NCBI GenBank assembly: GCA_009823505.1
Contig: VZQC01009964.1
Span: 85,001-149,000, forward strand
Origin: Rhizomys pruinosus
Lineage: Eukaryota > Chordata > Mammalia > Rodentia > Spalacidae
Direction of reading: 5' to 3'
Length of the DNA: 64,000 nucleotides
How positions within the stretch are numbered: position 1 is the stretch's first letter; each line of letters begins with the position of its first letter. Shown piece after piece: positions 33,907 to 44,869 of this stretch. Position numbers and translations under genes: made by a program. The notes beneath the pieces are model-generated. The model saw only the letters and a program-made list of their open reading frames with translations, did not search any database and was not told the DNA's origin.

Positions 33907-34141
33907 ATTTTCAGTGTTATTTCTTTCTCTTGATTAACTGCTCTGGCTTGAACCATGCACTCAGTACCATGTTGACTAGAAGGTGTAAAATGCATTCTTG
34001 CCTGTTTCTAATCTTAAAAGCTTTTAGTTGTCCAGTTTTGAATAATGTTGTTTTTCATAGATGGTTTTTTATTGTGTTTAGGTTATTTCTTCTATTCACA
34101 GTTTGTCAGGTATAGTTATCTTAGAAAGTTTAAAATTTTAT

Positions 34142-34378
34142 CAAATGTTTAAAATTTTTTGTTTGTTTTTATTTTATGCACATGAGTATTTTGCCTGCAT
34201 GTATATAAGTGTACCACATAATATAATGCCTGTAGAGGCCAGAAGAGGGCGTCGGAGTCCCTGGAACTGTAGTTAAGAATGGTTGTTAGCTGCCACGTGT
34301 GCTGAGAACTGAACCCAGGTCCTCTGCCAGAGCAGCAAGTGCTCTTAACCACTGAGAAATCTCTCCAGGCTCTCTCAA
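34142..34378 (-). mobile_element. B3/B2-family SINE
   Basis: Ttttgcctgcatgtatataa, ggccagaagagggcgtcgga and atctctccaggctc. Antisense L1M sequence continues on both sides (atcaaatg left, caaatttcttcatga right). Confidence 0.88.
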
Positions 34379-34578
34379 ATTTCTTCATGAGTCGAAGTTA
34401 CCATGTATTTTTAATGAGGTTTTTATTTTCCTCCATTTATTAATATGATGTATTAAAATGATTTTTATATGTTGAACCATATTTACATTTCAGTACTCAA
34501 TCTTACTTGGTTATGATGTTTAACCTTTTCAACATTTGCCCCTTATTGACACACTTCTAGTTAGTCTCCATTTTCTTT

Positions 34579-35512
34579 TCTTTTTTTTTTTTTTTTTTTT
34601 TTTTTNNNNNNNNNNNNNNNNNNNNNNNNNNNNNNNNNNNNNNNNNNNNNNNNNNNNNNNNNNNNNNNNNNNNNNNNNNNNNNNNNNNNNNNNNNNNNNN
34701 NNNNNNNNNNNNNNNNNNNNNNNNNNNNNNNNNNNNNNNNNNNNNNNNNNNNNNNNNNNNNNNNNNNNNNNNNNNNNNNNNNNNNNNNNNNNNNNNNNNN
34801 NNNNNNNNNNNNNNNNNNNNNNNNNNNNNNNNNNNNNNNNNNNNNNNNNNNNNNNNNNNNNNNNNNNNNNNNNNNNNNNNNNNNNNNNNNNNNNNNNNNN
34901 NNNNNNNNNNNNNNNNNNNNNNNNNNNNNNNNNNNNNNNNNNNNNNNNNNNNNNNNNNNNNNNNNNNNNNNNNNNNNNNNNNNNNNNNNNNNNNNNNNNN
35001 NNNNNNNNNNNNNNNNNNNNNNNNNNNNNNNNNNNNNNNNNNNNNNNNNNNNNNNNNNNNNNNNNNNNNNNNNNNNNNNNNNNNNNNNNNNNNNNNNNNN
35101 NNNNNNNNNNNNNNNNNNNNNNNNNNNNNNNNNNNNNNNNNNNNNNNNNNNNNNNNNNNNNNNNNNNNNNNNNNNNNNNNNNNNNNNNNNNNNNNNNNNN
35201 NNNNNNNNNNNNNNNNNNNNNNNNNNNNNNNNNNNNNNNNNNNNNNNNNNNNNNNNNNNNNNNNNNNNNNNNNNNNNNNNNNNNNNNNNNNNNNNNNNNN
35301 NNNNNNNNNNNNNNNNNNNNNNNNNNNNNNNNNNNNNNNNNNNNNNNNNNNNNNNNNNNNNNNNNNNNNNNNNNNNNNNNNNNNNNNNNNCCTGTAGCCC
35401 CAGCTGTCCTGGAACTCACTCTGTAGACCAGGCTGGCCTTGAACTCACAAAGATCCGCCTGCCTCTGCCTCCCAAGTGCTAGGATTAAAGGCGTGCGCCA
35501 CCACGCCTGGCT
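34579..35512 (-). mobile_element. B1 SINE interrupted by the assembly gap
   Basis: A poly-T run (34,581-34,605) runs into the N block, and B1 sequence resumes at cctgtagccccagctgtcct on the other side to cacgcctggc. About 25 bases of B1 would suffice to join them, so the gap either hides more inserted DNA or is an over-estimate. Long frames here contain only unknown residues. Confidence 0.85.
34606..35390. other. Assembly gap (785 N)
   Basis: Unsequenced. The size is not a round number, so it looks like an estimate from scaffolding rather than a fixed placeholder. Confidence 0.99.
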
Positions 35513-35760
35513 TGCATTAAATATCTTTTTGTAACCTTTTCCTGTCAACCAATCATTTATGTCTTTGGGTCTCGAGTTATCTATAGGCACATATAGTTGG
35601 ACTATGCTTTTTATTTTATTTTATTTTTTTAAAACTACTCTCTTTGTAGATTTTAACCCATTTACATTTGAAATAATTGTTGATAATTATGCCATTTCGT
35701 ATGTGTTGATTCCTGTAAGCTTTGTAGGAATTTTGTTCTTCTTTTGGCTTAGTTGAGAGT

Positions 35761-36200
35761 TGTGTGTATTCTTTTTTTTTAATTGAAAGGAAAAAAGATA
35801 CAAACCCAGTTATAAGTAGGAATTCATTGGCTTGATGTAACTGAATATTCTAAGCAATTGTCTGCCCCATATCTGTCTGTGACGATTTCACTCAATTTCT
35901 CCCGGTCATTCAAAGGCAGTTTATTCTAAGGAGGTATAGCGACGATTGGAGCGGTATTTCTGCCCAATTTAGGTATCAGCCTCCCAAGAGAATTGTATAT
36001 ATTCTATAGCTAGTTTATTTTTTGTCTTAGATGCAATGTGGGTCACATTTACTACCCTAATGTTTTAACTTATTATTGGTGGAATTTGTTCCATTTAACT
36101 TCACTATAACACAAAATACTGCTTTTTATAGCTCTGTCCCCAGAATAGTTATCACAAATTTGTATCCTTATAAATTGCATATAACACAGCATAAAATAAT
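35761..36200. other. Unassigned sequence, perhaps more ancient L1
   Basis: Follows the antisense L1M. Parts (for example ctgctttttatagctctgtc) resemble the 5' part of L1M ORF2 read antisense, but the match is too weak to call. Confidence 0.35.
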
Positions 36201-36204
36201 TATT

Positions 36205-36402
36205 TTTATATATTTTATCTATTATTTTATGTGTATGTGTATATTGCACTTCATATTGCATATGAAGTGCACCTGTGTCATGCAATGCCTGTAGAGGTCA
36301 GAAGAGAGTGTTGGGATTCTCTTGGAACTGGAGTTATGGAATTTGGGTTCTCTGAAAGATCAGCCAGTACTCTTATCCACTAAGCTATCTCTCCAACTCT
36401 AA
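36205..36402 (-). mobile_element. B2/B3-family SINE containing a short perfect palindrome
   Basis: Ends taagctatctctccaactc. Internally gcacttcata ttgca tatgaagtgc (36,246-36,270) forms 10-bp perfect arms where other copies have a plain ttgcctgcatgtatgtaagt stretch. Part of the body is deleted. Confidence 0.8.
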
Positions 36403-36560
36403 ACTAATAATTCTTTAAGGTACATTAGACACTAAAATTATATGGAAAACAAAGCATGGAGCCACAAACTAAAATTATAGTAATATTAGCTTTTAAACAA
36501 ATAACTAAAAATATATTAGTCTCTTAAACCACTTAGAAGACAAAAATTAAATTTAAAAAC
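36403..36560. other. Unique AT-rich sequence
   Basis: Nothing recognised. Confidence 0.4.
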
Positions 36561-36577
36561 TAATTACAATACCTTTT

Positions 36578-36731
36578 TTTTTGGGGGTGTCTTTTCAAGA
36601 CAGGGTCTCCCTGTAGCTCTGGCTGTCCTGGAACTCACTCTGTGGACCAGGCTGGCTTTGAACTCACAAAGATTCGCCTGTCTCTGCCTCCCAAGTGCTA
36701 GGATTAAAGGCGTGTGCCACCATGCCCAGCT
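36578..36731 (-). mobile_element. B1 SINE with target-site duplication
   Basis: Near consensus. Flanks taattacaatacctttt at 36,561-36,577 and 36,732-36,748 match exactly. Confidence 0.95.
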
Positions 36732-36784
36732 TAATTACAATACCTTTTATAATTTTCCTCATGTTTGTCTTTATTAAGACCTTT

Positions 36785-36942
36785 TTTTTTCTTTATGTTT
36801 TGGTTGTTAGCCTTAGCCTTCAGTCAAGGCCAGGTTGTTTCATACTTACTACGTAGCTCAGGCTGGCCTTGATCTTGTAGTCTCCTGTCTTAGCCCCTAC
36901 AGTCATGGAATTATAGCGTTGTGCAGATGACCATGCCTGATG
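36785..36942 (-). mobile_element. Degenerate B1-type SINE
   Basis: Actacgtagctcaggctggc and ccttgatcttgtagtctcct are recognisable; the right end is decayed. Confidence 0.7.
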
Positions 36943-36949
36943 TTCCCTC

Positions 36950-37106
36950 TTTTGTTTTGTTTTTCCATTTGCAGTAGAGTTTCCCTGTAGCCCCAACTGG
37001 CCTGGGACTTGCTACGTAGACCAGCCTGACCTCCATTTCACAGAGATCCCTTGGCCTCTGCCTCTCAAGTGCTGGGTCTAAAGCTGTGCACCACCACACT
37101 TAGCAT
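36950..37106 (-). mobile_element. B1 SINE, diverged
   Basis: Gtttccctgtagccccaact, tgctacgtagaccagcctga and cctctcaagtgctgggtcta in order. Confidence 0.85.
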
Positions 37107-37254
37107 CTCCTTCATTTTTAAGAGTAGTATTGTTTCTCAAATAGAGCCTTCTTAGGTGATAATATTTTATTAGCACATTGAAAATGTTGTTTCACTTCTT
37201 GCCACTGATATTTTTTTAGGGGGAGATAATTTTCTTTTTAAAATTTTATATACT

Positions 37255-37413
37255 TTGCTGGGTGTGGTGGTGCACACCTTTAATCCTAGCACTTGGGAGG
37301 CAGAGGCATGCGGATCTTTGTGAGTTCAAGGCCAGCCTGGTCTACAGAGTGAGTTCCAGGACAGCTGGGGCTACAGGGAGACCCTGTCTTGAAAAGACCA
37401 AAAAAATAAAATA
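37255..37413 (+). mobile_element. B1 SINE, plus strand, with target-site duplication
   Basis: Starts gctgggtgtggtggtgcaca, with box-B-like gagttcaaggccagcctggt, and an A-rich tail. Flanks aaaattttatatacttt at about 37,238-37,254 and 37,414-37,430. It lies opposite in strand to its three B1 neighbours within 700 bases. Confidence 0.95.
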
Positions 37414-37448
37414 AAATTTTATATACTTTATTTTCTATGTATAGCTGT

Positions 37449-37505
<57 letters not shown>

Positions 37506-37506
37506 A
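37449..37506. repeat. (GT)n followed by (GTAT)n
   Basis: About 20 GT units then four GTAT units. Confidence 0.96.
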
Positions 37507-37665
37507 TTCAAGTGTGGGCATGCACATGCCATGGAATGCATATGGAGATCAGAGAACGACTTTTGGGAATTAATTCTCTCCACTGTGGGATCTGGGGATT
37601 GAACTTGGGTCCTCAGGCTTGTGTGACAAGAGCTGGTCCCCACTGAGCCCTCCTACTCACCCTTG
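37507..37665 (-). mobile_element. B4/RSINE-type SINE, partial
   Basis: Catatggagatcagagaacg, then gggattgaacttgggtcctc and aggcttgtgtgacaagagct match the head half of B4-type repeats. Confidence 0.7.
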
Positions 37666-37984
37666 TCTCCAGTATATCTTAGGAGGAATCTGATAGTTTT
37701 ACTATGGATCCCAGTGTGATGAGTTGCTTCTCTCTTGCTGATTACAAGATTCTTTTTTTGGTATCATATAGTCTCTTGTCACTTATGTTTATTTCACCAT
37801 TAATTGGGAAAAGCAAATGCTTGTGAAAATTAACTAAATATGGCCTTCAATAAGTCATTGATCAATACGTTGTAGACAGAAAGTAGAGGGGATGTGAATA
37901 ATTTTGGAAAACCATATAATAGTGAGCAGAAGTTCTCCGTGTCAGCCCCAGGACTAAGGTGCCTGTTTGACATCCTGTTTATAC

Positions 37985-38142
37985 CACTTAATGCTGATTT
38001 GAATGAGCTCTTTTAACTGTTTCTCCATCTAAAGGCATTTCTAATAATAGCCCCTTTATAAATACAGTGAAGTACAGTGAAGGGTTGTGGGGTTAAATAA
38101 GACAGCACACATAAATGACTCAGAACACTCTGCTTTATACCA
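37985..38142 (+). mobile_element. MIR-like ancient SINE fragment
   Basis: Ttaactgtttctccatctaa, taataatagcccctttataa and gggttaaataagacagcaca follow the 3' half of MIR. Weak but in the right order. Confidence 0.5.
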
Positions 38143-38295
38143 AAATGGCACTTGGAGAATGGTTTTTATCACTGACCAAAGTTATTATAGTTGATGAAAA
38201 GAAGGGAAAACAAGTGAAGGCAATCAGACTTGTTAATAATCTATAGTACAGAGATGAAAAAGTACACACATAGATATATATATATATAATTAAAA

Positions 38296-38301
<6 letters not shown>

Positions 38302-38337
<36 letters not shown>

Positions 38338-38617
38338 TGCACGTGAGTTCATGTGTGTGGAGATCAGGTGTTGCCCCTTATCTTCCACCCTGTTTGAGGT
38401 GGGGTCTCTTGTTTCTCACTGCTTTGTACACACCAGACTAGCTGCCAGTGAGCTTCCAAGAATGCTCTTGTTTACACCTTTTATCTTGCTGTCAGAGAGC
38501 TGGGATTACGGAGGTGTGATTGTCCTGTCTGGCTTTGCGTGGGTTCTGGGGAGTCATCTCAGGTCTCCGTGCTTCTGCAGCAAGGGCTTTGCTCAAGGAG
38601 CCATCTCTCCAGCCCTC
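38302..38617 (-). mobile_element. B4-type SINE starting with a (GT)n tail
   Basis: GT repeat (38,300-38,334) is followed by ggagatcaggtgttgcccct, ctgggattacggaggtgtga and gagccatctctccagccc. Confidence 0.82.
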
Positions 38618-38619
38618 AA

Positions 38620-39904
38620 AGTATAATCTCTTCTTTCTGAGAAATATGAGAAAGAAACCCGGAGCTGCGAGGTGACATCTGGAAAGGCTACCTGGTGATG
38701 CCCTTCCACCAAGTTGTGGGTCCCTAAGTGGAATGTTTTCCTATTTGGGTGAGATGAGATGAAAGCACTTTGGTATTGGGTGAATGAAGAAACTCAGCAT
38801 CAGTCCAGGAACTGATGATGGAGGCCAGTTGGGAAGAGAAGAACCTAAGGGTCCCTGGAAAGAGGTGGAAAATCAAGATTCGAACCCACCAGAATTGCTA
38901 AAACAATGCAAATTATATTAAATTTACTTTAAGACATATTTTCTCCATGCATCATCATTAATTACTTCAGCACATGATTTCTATGGATAAAACCCAAACA
39001 ACCCTGACCTTTTTCCTGCATCTGAAATCCAACTTGAGCTTGTATTTAGAGATGGCTGAGGCCCTTTGCCAATATCTGGACGTCATTGTTGGAAGAGGTA
39101 AGCCTCTATGGTTTCTGTGTGTGTTTGCACATTCTGGCTGGATTTTTATGAAATGCAAGACTTTGGCCACTCTTTCTGGGTGAGTGCTCAAGGTCGTTTC
39201 TAGTGAACGACCAAGGAAACTGAAGTACTGACTTTCTTTGGAGGACAGAGTAGGCTTGGTATAGAAAAGGCAGAGTCTCTAAACTTGCTGCCCCACAACT
39301 GCAGTGTGGGTCCATCCTATGTGCTGTATTGATCCAGAATAGCTTCAAGTTTCCATGTAGGAATCAGAGATGGAGGAAACAACAAAGGCAACTAATGTAA
39401 ATATAAGCTCATTCTTCTTGCTGGCCAATGAATTATAATGTAGTTTTGCTGTGACCTAGAATCTAATATCTTCTGTCAGAACCCATGAAATAGTATAAAG
39501 TTGACTTGTTACCTTGCAAGTAGGAAAGAAATTCCAGCTGGAGTAATATTGCATATATATATATATGTATATATATATCTCATTTTTAGAATAAAGGAAA
39601 CAAAAGTTAAGGAGACAGAGTGGAACATGTCATATCTTGAAGGGCTATGCAGAGACCTGATGTCCACCTAGGTACGGGCAAGTGAAGGAGGGTGGCAGGA
39701 ATCTGTGTTTGGAGGTTGTAATCCATAGAGTAAAAGAAAATGTTGATTGAAGTGTTGTGTAGGTAAAGACAAGCAACATTTTCCTTTATTTGCATGAAAA
39801 ATTCCATTTCTATGAAGATTTGAGATTGTAAAAAAAATGAGATCAGGGCTGTTAGGTAAAGAAACAGAAGTTGGCATGGTAGAGACATGTATTGATCTGT
39901 TTCC
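38620..39904. other. Unique sequence, 1.3 kb
   Basis: No repeat recognised apart from a short TA/TATG run near 39,552-39,578. A possible exon-like signal at 39,051-39,098 is discussed under findings. It could be part of an intron. Confidence 0.45.
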
Positions 39905-40275
39905 TGTTGTGATAGCAAATATTCAAGGTTGGGTAATATATAAATAAAAGAGGTTTATTTGACTCATAATTCTGTGTCTGATGAGGGCCCCTGTGACTTT
40001 GTCACAACATGGATACCACAACGTGGAGATGACATTATGGTGGAAGCAGAAGAACCATAGCATGGTAAACCATGTACGAGAGGAATTTAGGAGTTAGGCC
40101 CACTCTTTTTAAAACAACTCACTCTAACTAGCATCCTACAATGACTGTATTGATCTCTTCTGAAAGCAGGGTCCTTTCAGGGGGCCCCACCACCTGTCGA
40201 CAATGCTATGCTCAGGACCACGTTTCCAGTACATGAATCTATGGGAGAGAAATCCGTCCAAATCATAGAAGACCG
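39905..40275 (-). mobile_element. MLT1-like LTR (ERVL-MaLR), antisense
   Basis: Reverse-complement landmarks of the family: aaaagaggtttatttgactc, gtctgatgagggcccctgtg, caacatggataccac, then gggggccccaccacctg and a ccgtccaaatcatag end. A solitary, decayed LTR with no coding part. Confidence 0.6.
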
Positions 40276-40414
40276 GTTCTAGGAATTAGAAAAGGGTAAG
40301 GTGCATCCCTAGGAGATACAATGAATTTTAAAAGCCAGGATAGAAGTTGTTTGCCACCTTGCCAACCATTTGCTGACTCAATGTTTTTGATCTCTGAAAT
40401 AAATATAGGGAGTT

Positions 40415-40556
40415 TTATTTTTTTTTTTGTTTCATTTTGAGACCTACTTTTTCCATGTAGGCCAAGCTGGCTTTAAATTCCTTTTCCTCCTGCCTCTGCT
40501 TCCCAAGTGCTGTGTTAGGAGGTTCTAGGTATGTGTCCATGCCTACCTAGGGGCAT
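40415..40556 (-). mobile_element. Degenerate B1 SINE
   Basis: Ttttgagacctactttttcc, gtaggccaagctggctttaa and tctgcttcccaagtgctgtg in B1 order. Confidence 0.8.
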
Positions 40557-42824
40557 TTTTATAAACGATGGCAGATAGTTAGGGAAATAAGCTGACAATG
40601 GCTTTATCTCTGTTGCCCTTCAGGCTGTGATAGTTGTTCCTGGACTGCCTGGTGGGGTCTGATGTACCAAATTGGATCATGGCAACTGTTGAACTCTGAA
40701 TCTGGGAACAATTGTGAGTGTGGAGCATTGGGCTTGTTGTTTTCCTCCTGAGGAGAGTGAACCACAAGCTAGTTTTATAGTTGGGTCAATGAGTTCAAGT
40801 GCTTGAGCTTGGTGTGGGCTTGAGAGCCGGGTTAAGCAGTGGCTCTTGACACTGCTGTGCAAGGGATATGGCCATGACATGGAGTGAACCAAGTTTGGGG
40901 AGCTTGGCCCCTCACATAGTCAGGGAATTGAATGGAGACTCTGGGTTTTCTGAACTTCAGCAGGTGGATTCAGTGTTCAGGAGGACAAATTATGGGTATT
41001 AGAGCTCCAGACATCCTCTCAGGTCACAGATTTTGTGAGCTAGGGAAGAGAATTTCCAAGAGTAAATTTGAGTTCCACTTCTGGGAAATTGGAGTTACTG
41101 GACCAGTTATAAGACACATTGGGTGATGCCTCTCAGGGTTTAAAATTAGACTTGAGGAGATGTGATCAGAATGATCGATCAGGAGATGTGCCCAGGAGAG
41201 ACTGGAGATGAATTATAAGCCTAGAGAACTGATTCTTTTCTCTAAATCCTTGCCATTAGACGAGAAAGCTAGGATTTCCCCTCAGTTCTGCTCTATCTTG
41301 TGTTGAATGAAAATGTCTGACTTTAAGTTGGGAAAAGTTTTGGGATTTCTTCCAACTGGCCTTTCTATAGTATGGAAGGCTGGGAAGATTCCTCTGTTTC
41401 TGGAAACCACAGGGTGAATGCTGAGCCCCTGTCTTCAAGAAAACCTATACGACTTCCTCTTTGTATTGAATTCACCTCTGGTTGCATTAGAAGAACTGGG
41501 GTAGACTATTCCTTAACGTCTAGGCATCTCCTGTCCATCTTTATCTTCATGCTGTGCCCTGGCTCTTAACTTCTTGAGCTTGTCTTTACTTGACAATGGC
41601 TTTGGACTCACCAGGGCGAACTCTTAGCATCTTACATCTGTATAATTTATACCCGTCAATGCAGTTTCCCATGCCTCTGTTTACACATTGATCTTTTCTC
41701 TCAGTTCCATACCCAACATTGGCCAGCTTGGCATTGGTCCCCCATGGCCTGGCTTGATCTTCATGGGATGTGGAAAATCATAACTTTATATAAGGGATGT
41801 CATCATCACCTTGGGTTTATCTGGTTATAAAGATATATGTATTGATAGTTCATCAGCCGTAGTTATTTGTTTTCAAAAAATCATTATGGGAAAAAGAAAA
41901 TAAAGTATTTCACTGGTTTCTGTCATCTTATATTGGTTTATAGTGGAATGAAAAATTTAATACTAGCAATGCAAACATTTGGCTGAAGGAGCAGAAAACC
42001 AGGCTATAATTCTTTCTTGTATGAAAATATTTATATTCTCCCAGGGCCTGGATCCCCGGTTAGCGTCTGATGTAGAGACAAAGGAATGTTTCATTACAGT
42101 AAGGGATGAGCAGGACCGACCGCAAGGGTGACACCATCTGCTGCATGGTGTGCATTTCAAGTGTGTTGACAGAACTTCCTAGAGGGAAATTGGAAAAAGA
42201 TGCATAATTCCTTATGAAAGGGCACCCTACATTTTCCTTTCTCTATGAAAAGAACCGTTTTTAACCTTTTCCATTTCTAATACTAACAATTGTGACACTC
42301 AGAATTCAATTCCACTTAGTTAAATCTTAATGGGTCTCCAGAAATGTCCATGATACTAAAGTGATCTGGTCTGATGCATGAACCATTACCAATATAGGAA
42401 TTATGATATGCATGTTTATTTTTAGCTTGAGGAATTTTGATTTATTAATAGAAATATTTTTAGATATGTATGGGTCCACGACAAGCCTGAAGATGGAAAC
42501 TTTTCTGTAAAGTTTCCAAACATTTTATATAACATTAAATGCCATAAATCAGATGATAATAGCTTTAGCCATAGCATAAACACCCCAGAATTATTCTATG
42601 ATGTTATTAGATGCTGAGTGGAATTCAGTACAAGATGGACTATCTTGGATATAATTTAAAGAAACACAGCTAAAAAGGTCCAACTGGATTTTTATCATAT
42701 TATAGACTCAATGAAAATGCTGTCATACATGGTGGGATCTCTGCTTGGGTACGAGAACAATCTCTTTGAAGTGATTATATCATTTCAAGAGTTGGGAAGC
42801 ATCTAAAATAAAAAAAAATAATAT
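40557..42824. other. Longest repeat-poor stretch of the window, 2.3 kb
   Basis: No SINE, LINE, domain or splice-framed exon recognised on either strand. If anything here is functional, such as an enhancer or conserved element, it cannot be told from this sequence alone. Confidence 0.5.
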
Positions 42825-42827
42825 TTT

Positions 42828-43150
42828 GAGAGGGGGTTGGAGAAGTAGCTCCATCAGGAACATTCCTCTGTGTAATAATGAGAACATGAAGCCATCCCCA
42901 GCACCACGTGGAACACAGCCAGGCTCTGTGGGGCATGCCTGTAGTCCTGGCCTGGGGAGGCAGAGACAGGGGGGTGTCTGGGGCTTGCCGGGCAGCCAGC
43001 CTAGGCACGTTAGTGAGCTCCAGGCTGAGTAGGAGTTACTGTCTCAAAAATAAGGTGAGGAGAGATTGAGGAGGACACTCAGGATAGAATTGTGACCTCT
43101 ACACATATGCAATACATTTGTGCATACTCCTACATACATGAACATGCATG
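42828..43150 (+). mobile_element. B4 SINE, diverged
   Basis: Degenerate head (gggggttggagaagtagctc), B1-like centre (ggggcatgcctgtagtcctg, ggggaggcagagacagg) and the typical gacctctacacatatgcaat CA-rich end. Confidence 0.75.
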
Positions 43151-43326
43151 AACACGCATAAAGAGGTGCTATTTGGTCTCCCAGTTTTCATTCTGTAAAT
43201 TTTTCCCTTGGTTGAGGACTGATTTGTTGAACAAATAACTCATGTTTTATAAGAAAAGAAATATACACACAGAAAGAGAGAGAGAAAGAGAGAGTGAGAG
43301 AGAAAAACACTATTGCTGTGATTTCT

Positions 43327-43560
43327 TTTAAATTTATTTTCTATGTGTATGAATGTACTGTCTACATGCAGGTTTGTGCAACCGTGTGGTGCAATGCCAT
43401 GGAGGTCAGAAGAGGGTGTTGGATTCCCCTGGAACTGGAGTTCTCCTGGAATTGGAGTTACAGACGGTTCTCAGCCGCCATGTGGGTGCTGGGGATCGAA
43501 GGCGGGTCCTCTGCAAGAGCGGTCGGCGCTCTTAACCGCTAGGCCATCTCTCCAGCCCCA
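43327..43560 (-). mobile_element. B2 SINE with target-site duplication (18-bp-duplication type)
   Basis: Flanks gctgtgatttct at 43,315-43,326 and 43,564-43,575. CpG-rich head (gcggtcggcgctcttaaccg). Contains the duplicated ctggagttctcctggaattg block. Confidence 0.94.
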
Positions 43561-43579
43561 AGAGCTGTGATTTCTGTGG

Positions 43580-43780
43580 CTGGATTGCTTCCCTTCTTTC
43601 CCTTTCTTCTCTTCTTCCTTCTTTTCTTCCTTCCATTCCTTCTCTTCTTCCTTCCCTCCCGCTCCCTCCCTCCCTCCCTCCCTCCCTCCCGCCATCCCGC
43701 CCCTCCCTTCCGGCCTTCCTTCCTTCCTTCCTTCCTTCCTCCTTCCCTTTCTGCTTCCTCCCTCCCTCCTCCCCTTCTTT
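43580..43780. repeat. ~200-bp polypyrimidine tract (CTTC/CCCT)n
   Basis: Almost purely C and T on the plus strand, with only a few purines. The minus strand gives K/E/G/R-rich frames that are not genes. Triplex (H-DNA) potential. Confidence 0.95.
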
Positions 43781-43785
43781 GATAA

Positions 43786-44003
43786 ATGTTATTATTTTTA
43801 TTTTATGTATATGACCGTATTGCTGAAATATGTGTAAGTGCACATGTATCATACAATGCCTGTGGAGGTAGAAGAGAGTGTCAGATTTCCTGGAACTGGA
43901 GTTATATAAGTACTGTTGTTAGCTGCCATGTGGGTGCTGGGAACTGAAGCCCAATCCTCTGCAAGAGCAGCCAGTGCTTTTAACTGATGATCTATCTTTC
44001 CAG
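43786..44003 (-). mobile_element. B3/B2-family SINE
   Basis: Acaatgcctgtggaggtaga, cctggaactggagttatata and ctatctttccaggcc. A B1 adjoins it directly. Confidence 0.87.
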
Positions 44004-44005
44004 GC

Positions 44006-44162
44006 CTTCTTTGTTTCTTTCTTGAGACAGGGTCTCACTCTGTAGTCCTGGCTAGCCTGACACTTAACTATATAGATCAGGATGGCCTCAAACTCATAAA
44101 GGTCCTCTTGCCTCTGTCTCATAAGTGCTGGGATTAAAGGCCAATGCCACCATGTCCAGCTT
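44006..44162 (-). mobile_element. B1 SINE, diverged
   Basis: Ttgagacagggtctcactct, atatagatcaggatggcctc and agtgctgggattaaaggcca in order. Confidence 0.87.
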
Positions 44163-44395
44163 GTGTGGGTTTCTTGCCACTAATACTAAAACTGGAAAGC
44201 CGTAACTATCAGGAGCATGAATTCTCCTAGGGCAAGCGGAGGCTATGTAATAGTAATAAGAGCTATGTGTCTATACTTGTATCTGTACCTACAGCTGCTG
44301 GTCTTTCCATACCTATGCCATAAGTATCTACATTCAGCATCGTAGATGTGTAGATCAAATGAATTAATCATTTGTAGAGCAATAGAATTCTATAC

Positions 44396-44650
44396 TTTTA
44401 CTTTTTATATTGATATAGGGTCTCACTAGTTACCCAATTTGGCCTTGAAGTCACTCTGCAGCCTAGGTGAGTTTCAACTTGTGATTCTTCCACCTCCCCC
44501 TCCTGAGCATCTAGGATTATAAGACTTCACCCATGCCCAGCTTTGGGGCTAGGTTTTCACAGGGGAATTGGGATATAGATCAGTGATAGAGAGCTTGCCT
44601 AGTATGCACAAGGCCATGAGTCTAATTCCTAGGACCAAAATCAATCAAGT
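44396..44650. mobile_element. B1-like piece followed by an ID element
   Basis: Antisense proto-B1-like sequence at 44,396-44,545 (atagggtctcactagttacc, ttataagacttcacccatgc), then a sense ID-type unit at about 44,562-44,650 (ttgggatatagatcagtgat, agagagcttgcctagtatgc) with an A-rich tail. Confidence 0.7.
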
Positions 44651-44869
44651 AAGCAAACAAATAGACAAACTAGCTCCCAATTTAATGATACACAACACTC
44701 ACTTTATTACAGCTCATAGCTTTATGAGAAAGGAGTATAGGCAGAGCTTGGGCAGTCAGTTCTTCTAGCTTATGTGGTGCTGACTAGAGTCACTTGGTGG
44801 TAGCCAGCTGGTGGGTGGTCCTATTTAAGTAGTCCAGGACAGCTGCACTTACATGCTCTGAGATGCTTA

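Larger units (their letters stand above)
29745..35760 (-). mobile_element. Ancient L1M ORF2 (antisense) broken by nested insertions
   Basis: Consecutive parts of an antisense mammalian L1 ORF2 occur at about 29,745-29,997, 30,252-30,950, 33,500-33,650, 33,907-34,141, 34,379-34,575 and 35,513-35,755. Landmarks: agatatatgatttgcaaata, cttcattcttttgcacatga, attaatatgatgtattaaaa and cccatttacatttgaaataa. Between them sit a B2, a younger L1 with its own insertions, a URR1, a B3-family SINE and a B1 with the gap. Confidence 0.75.

Noticed and set aside
34529..35590. The longest open frames of the window (353 and 296 codons)
   Set aside because: They run through 785 N bases; outside the gap they translate only a B1 and its poly-T/A.
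43532..43852. Lysine/glutamate/glycine-rich 106-codon frame, minus strand
   Set aside because: Translation of the CT-rich low-complexity tract and neighbouring SINEs; no start context or domain.
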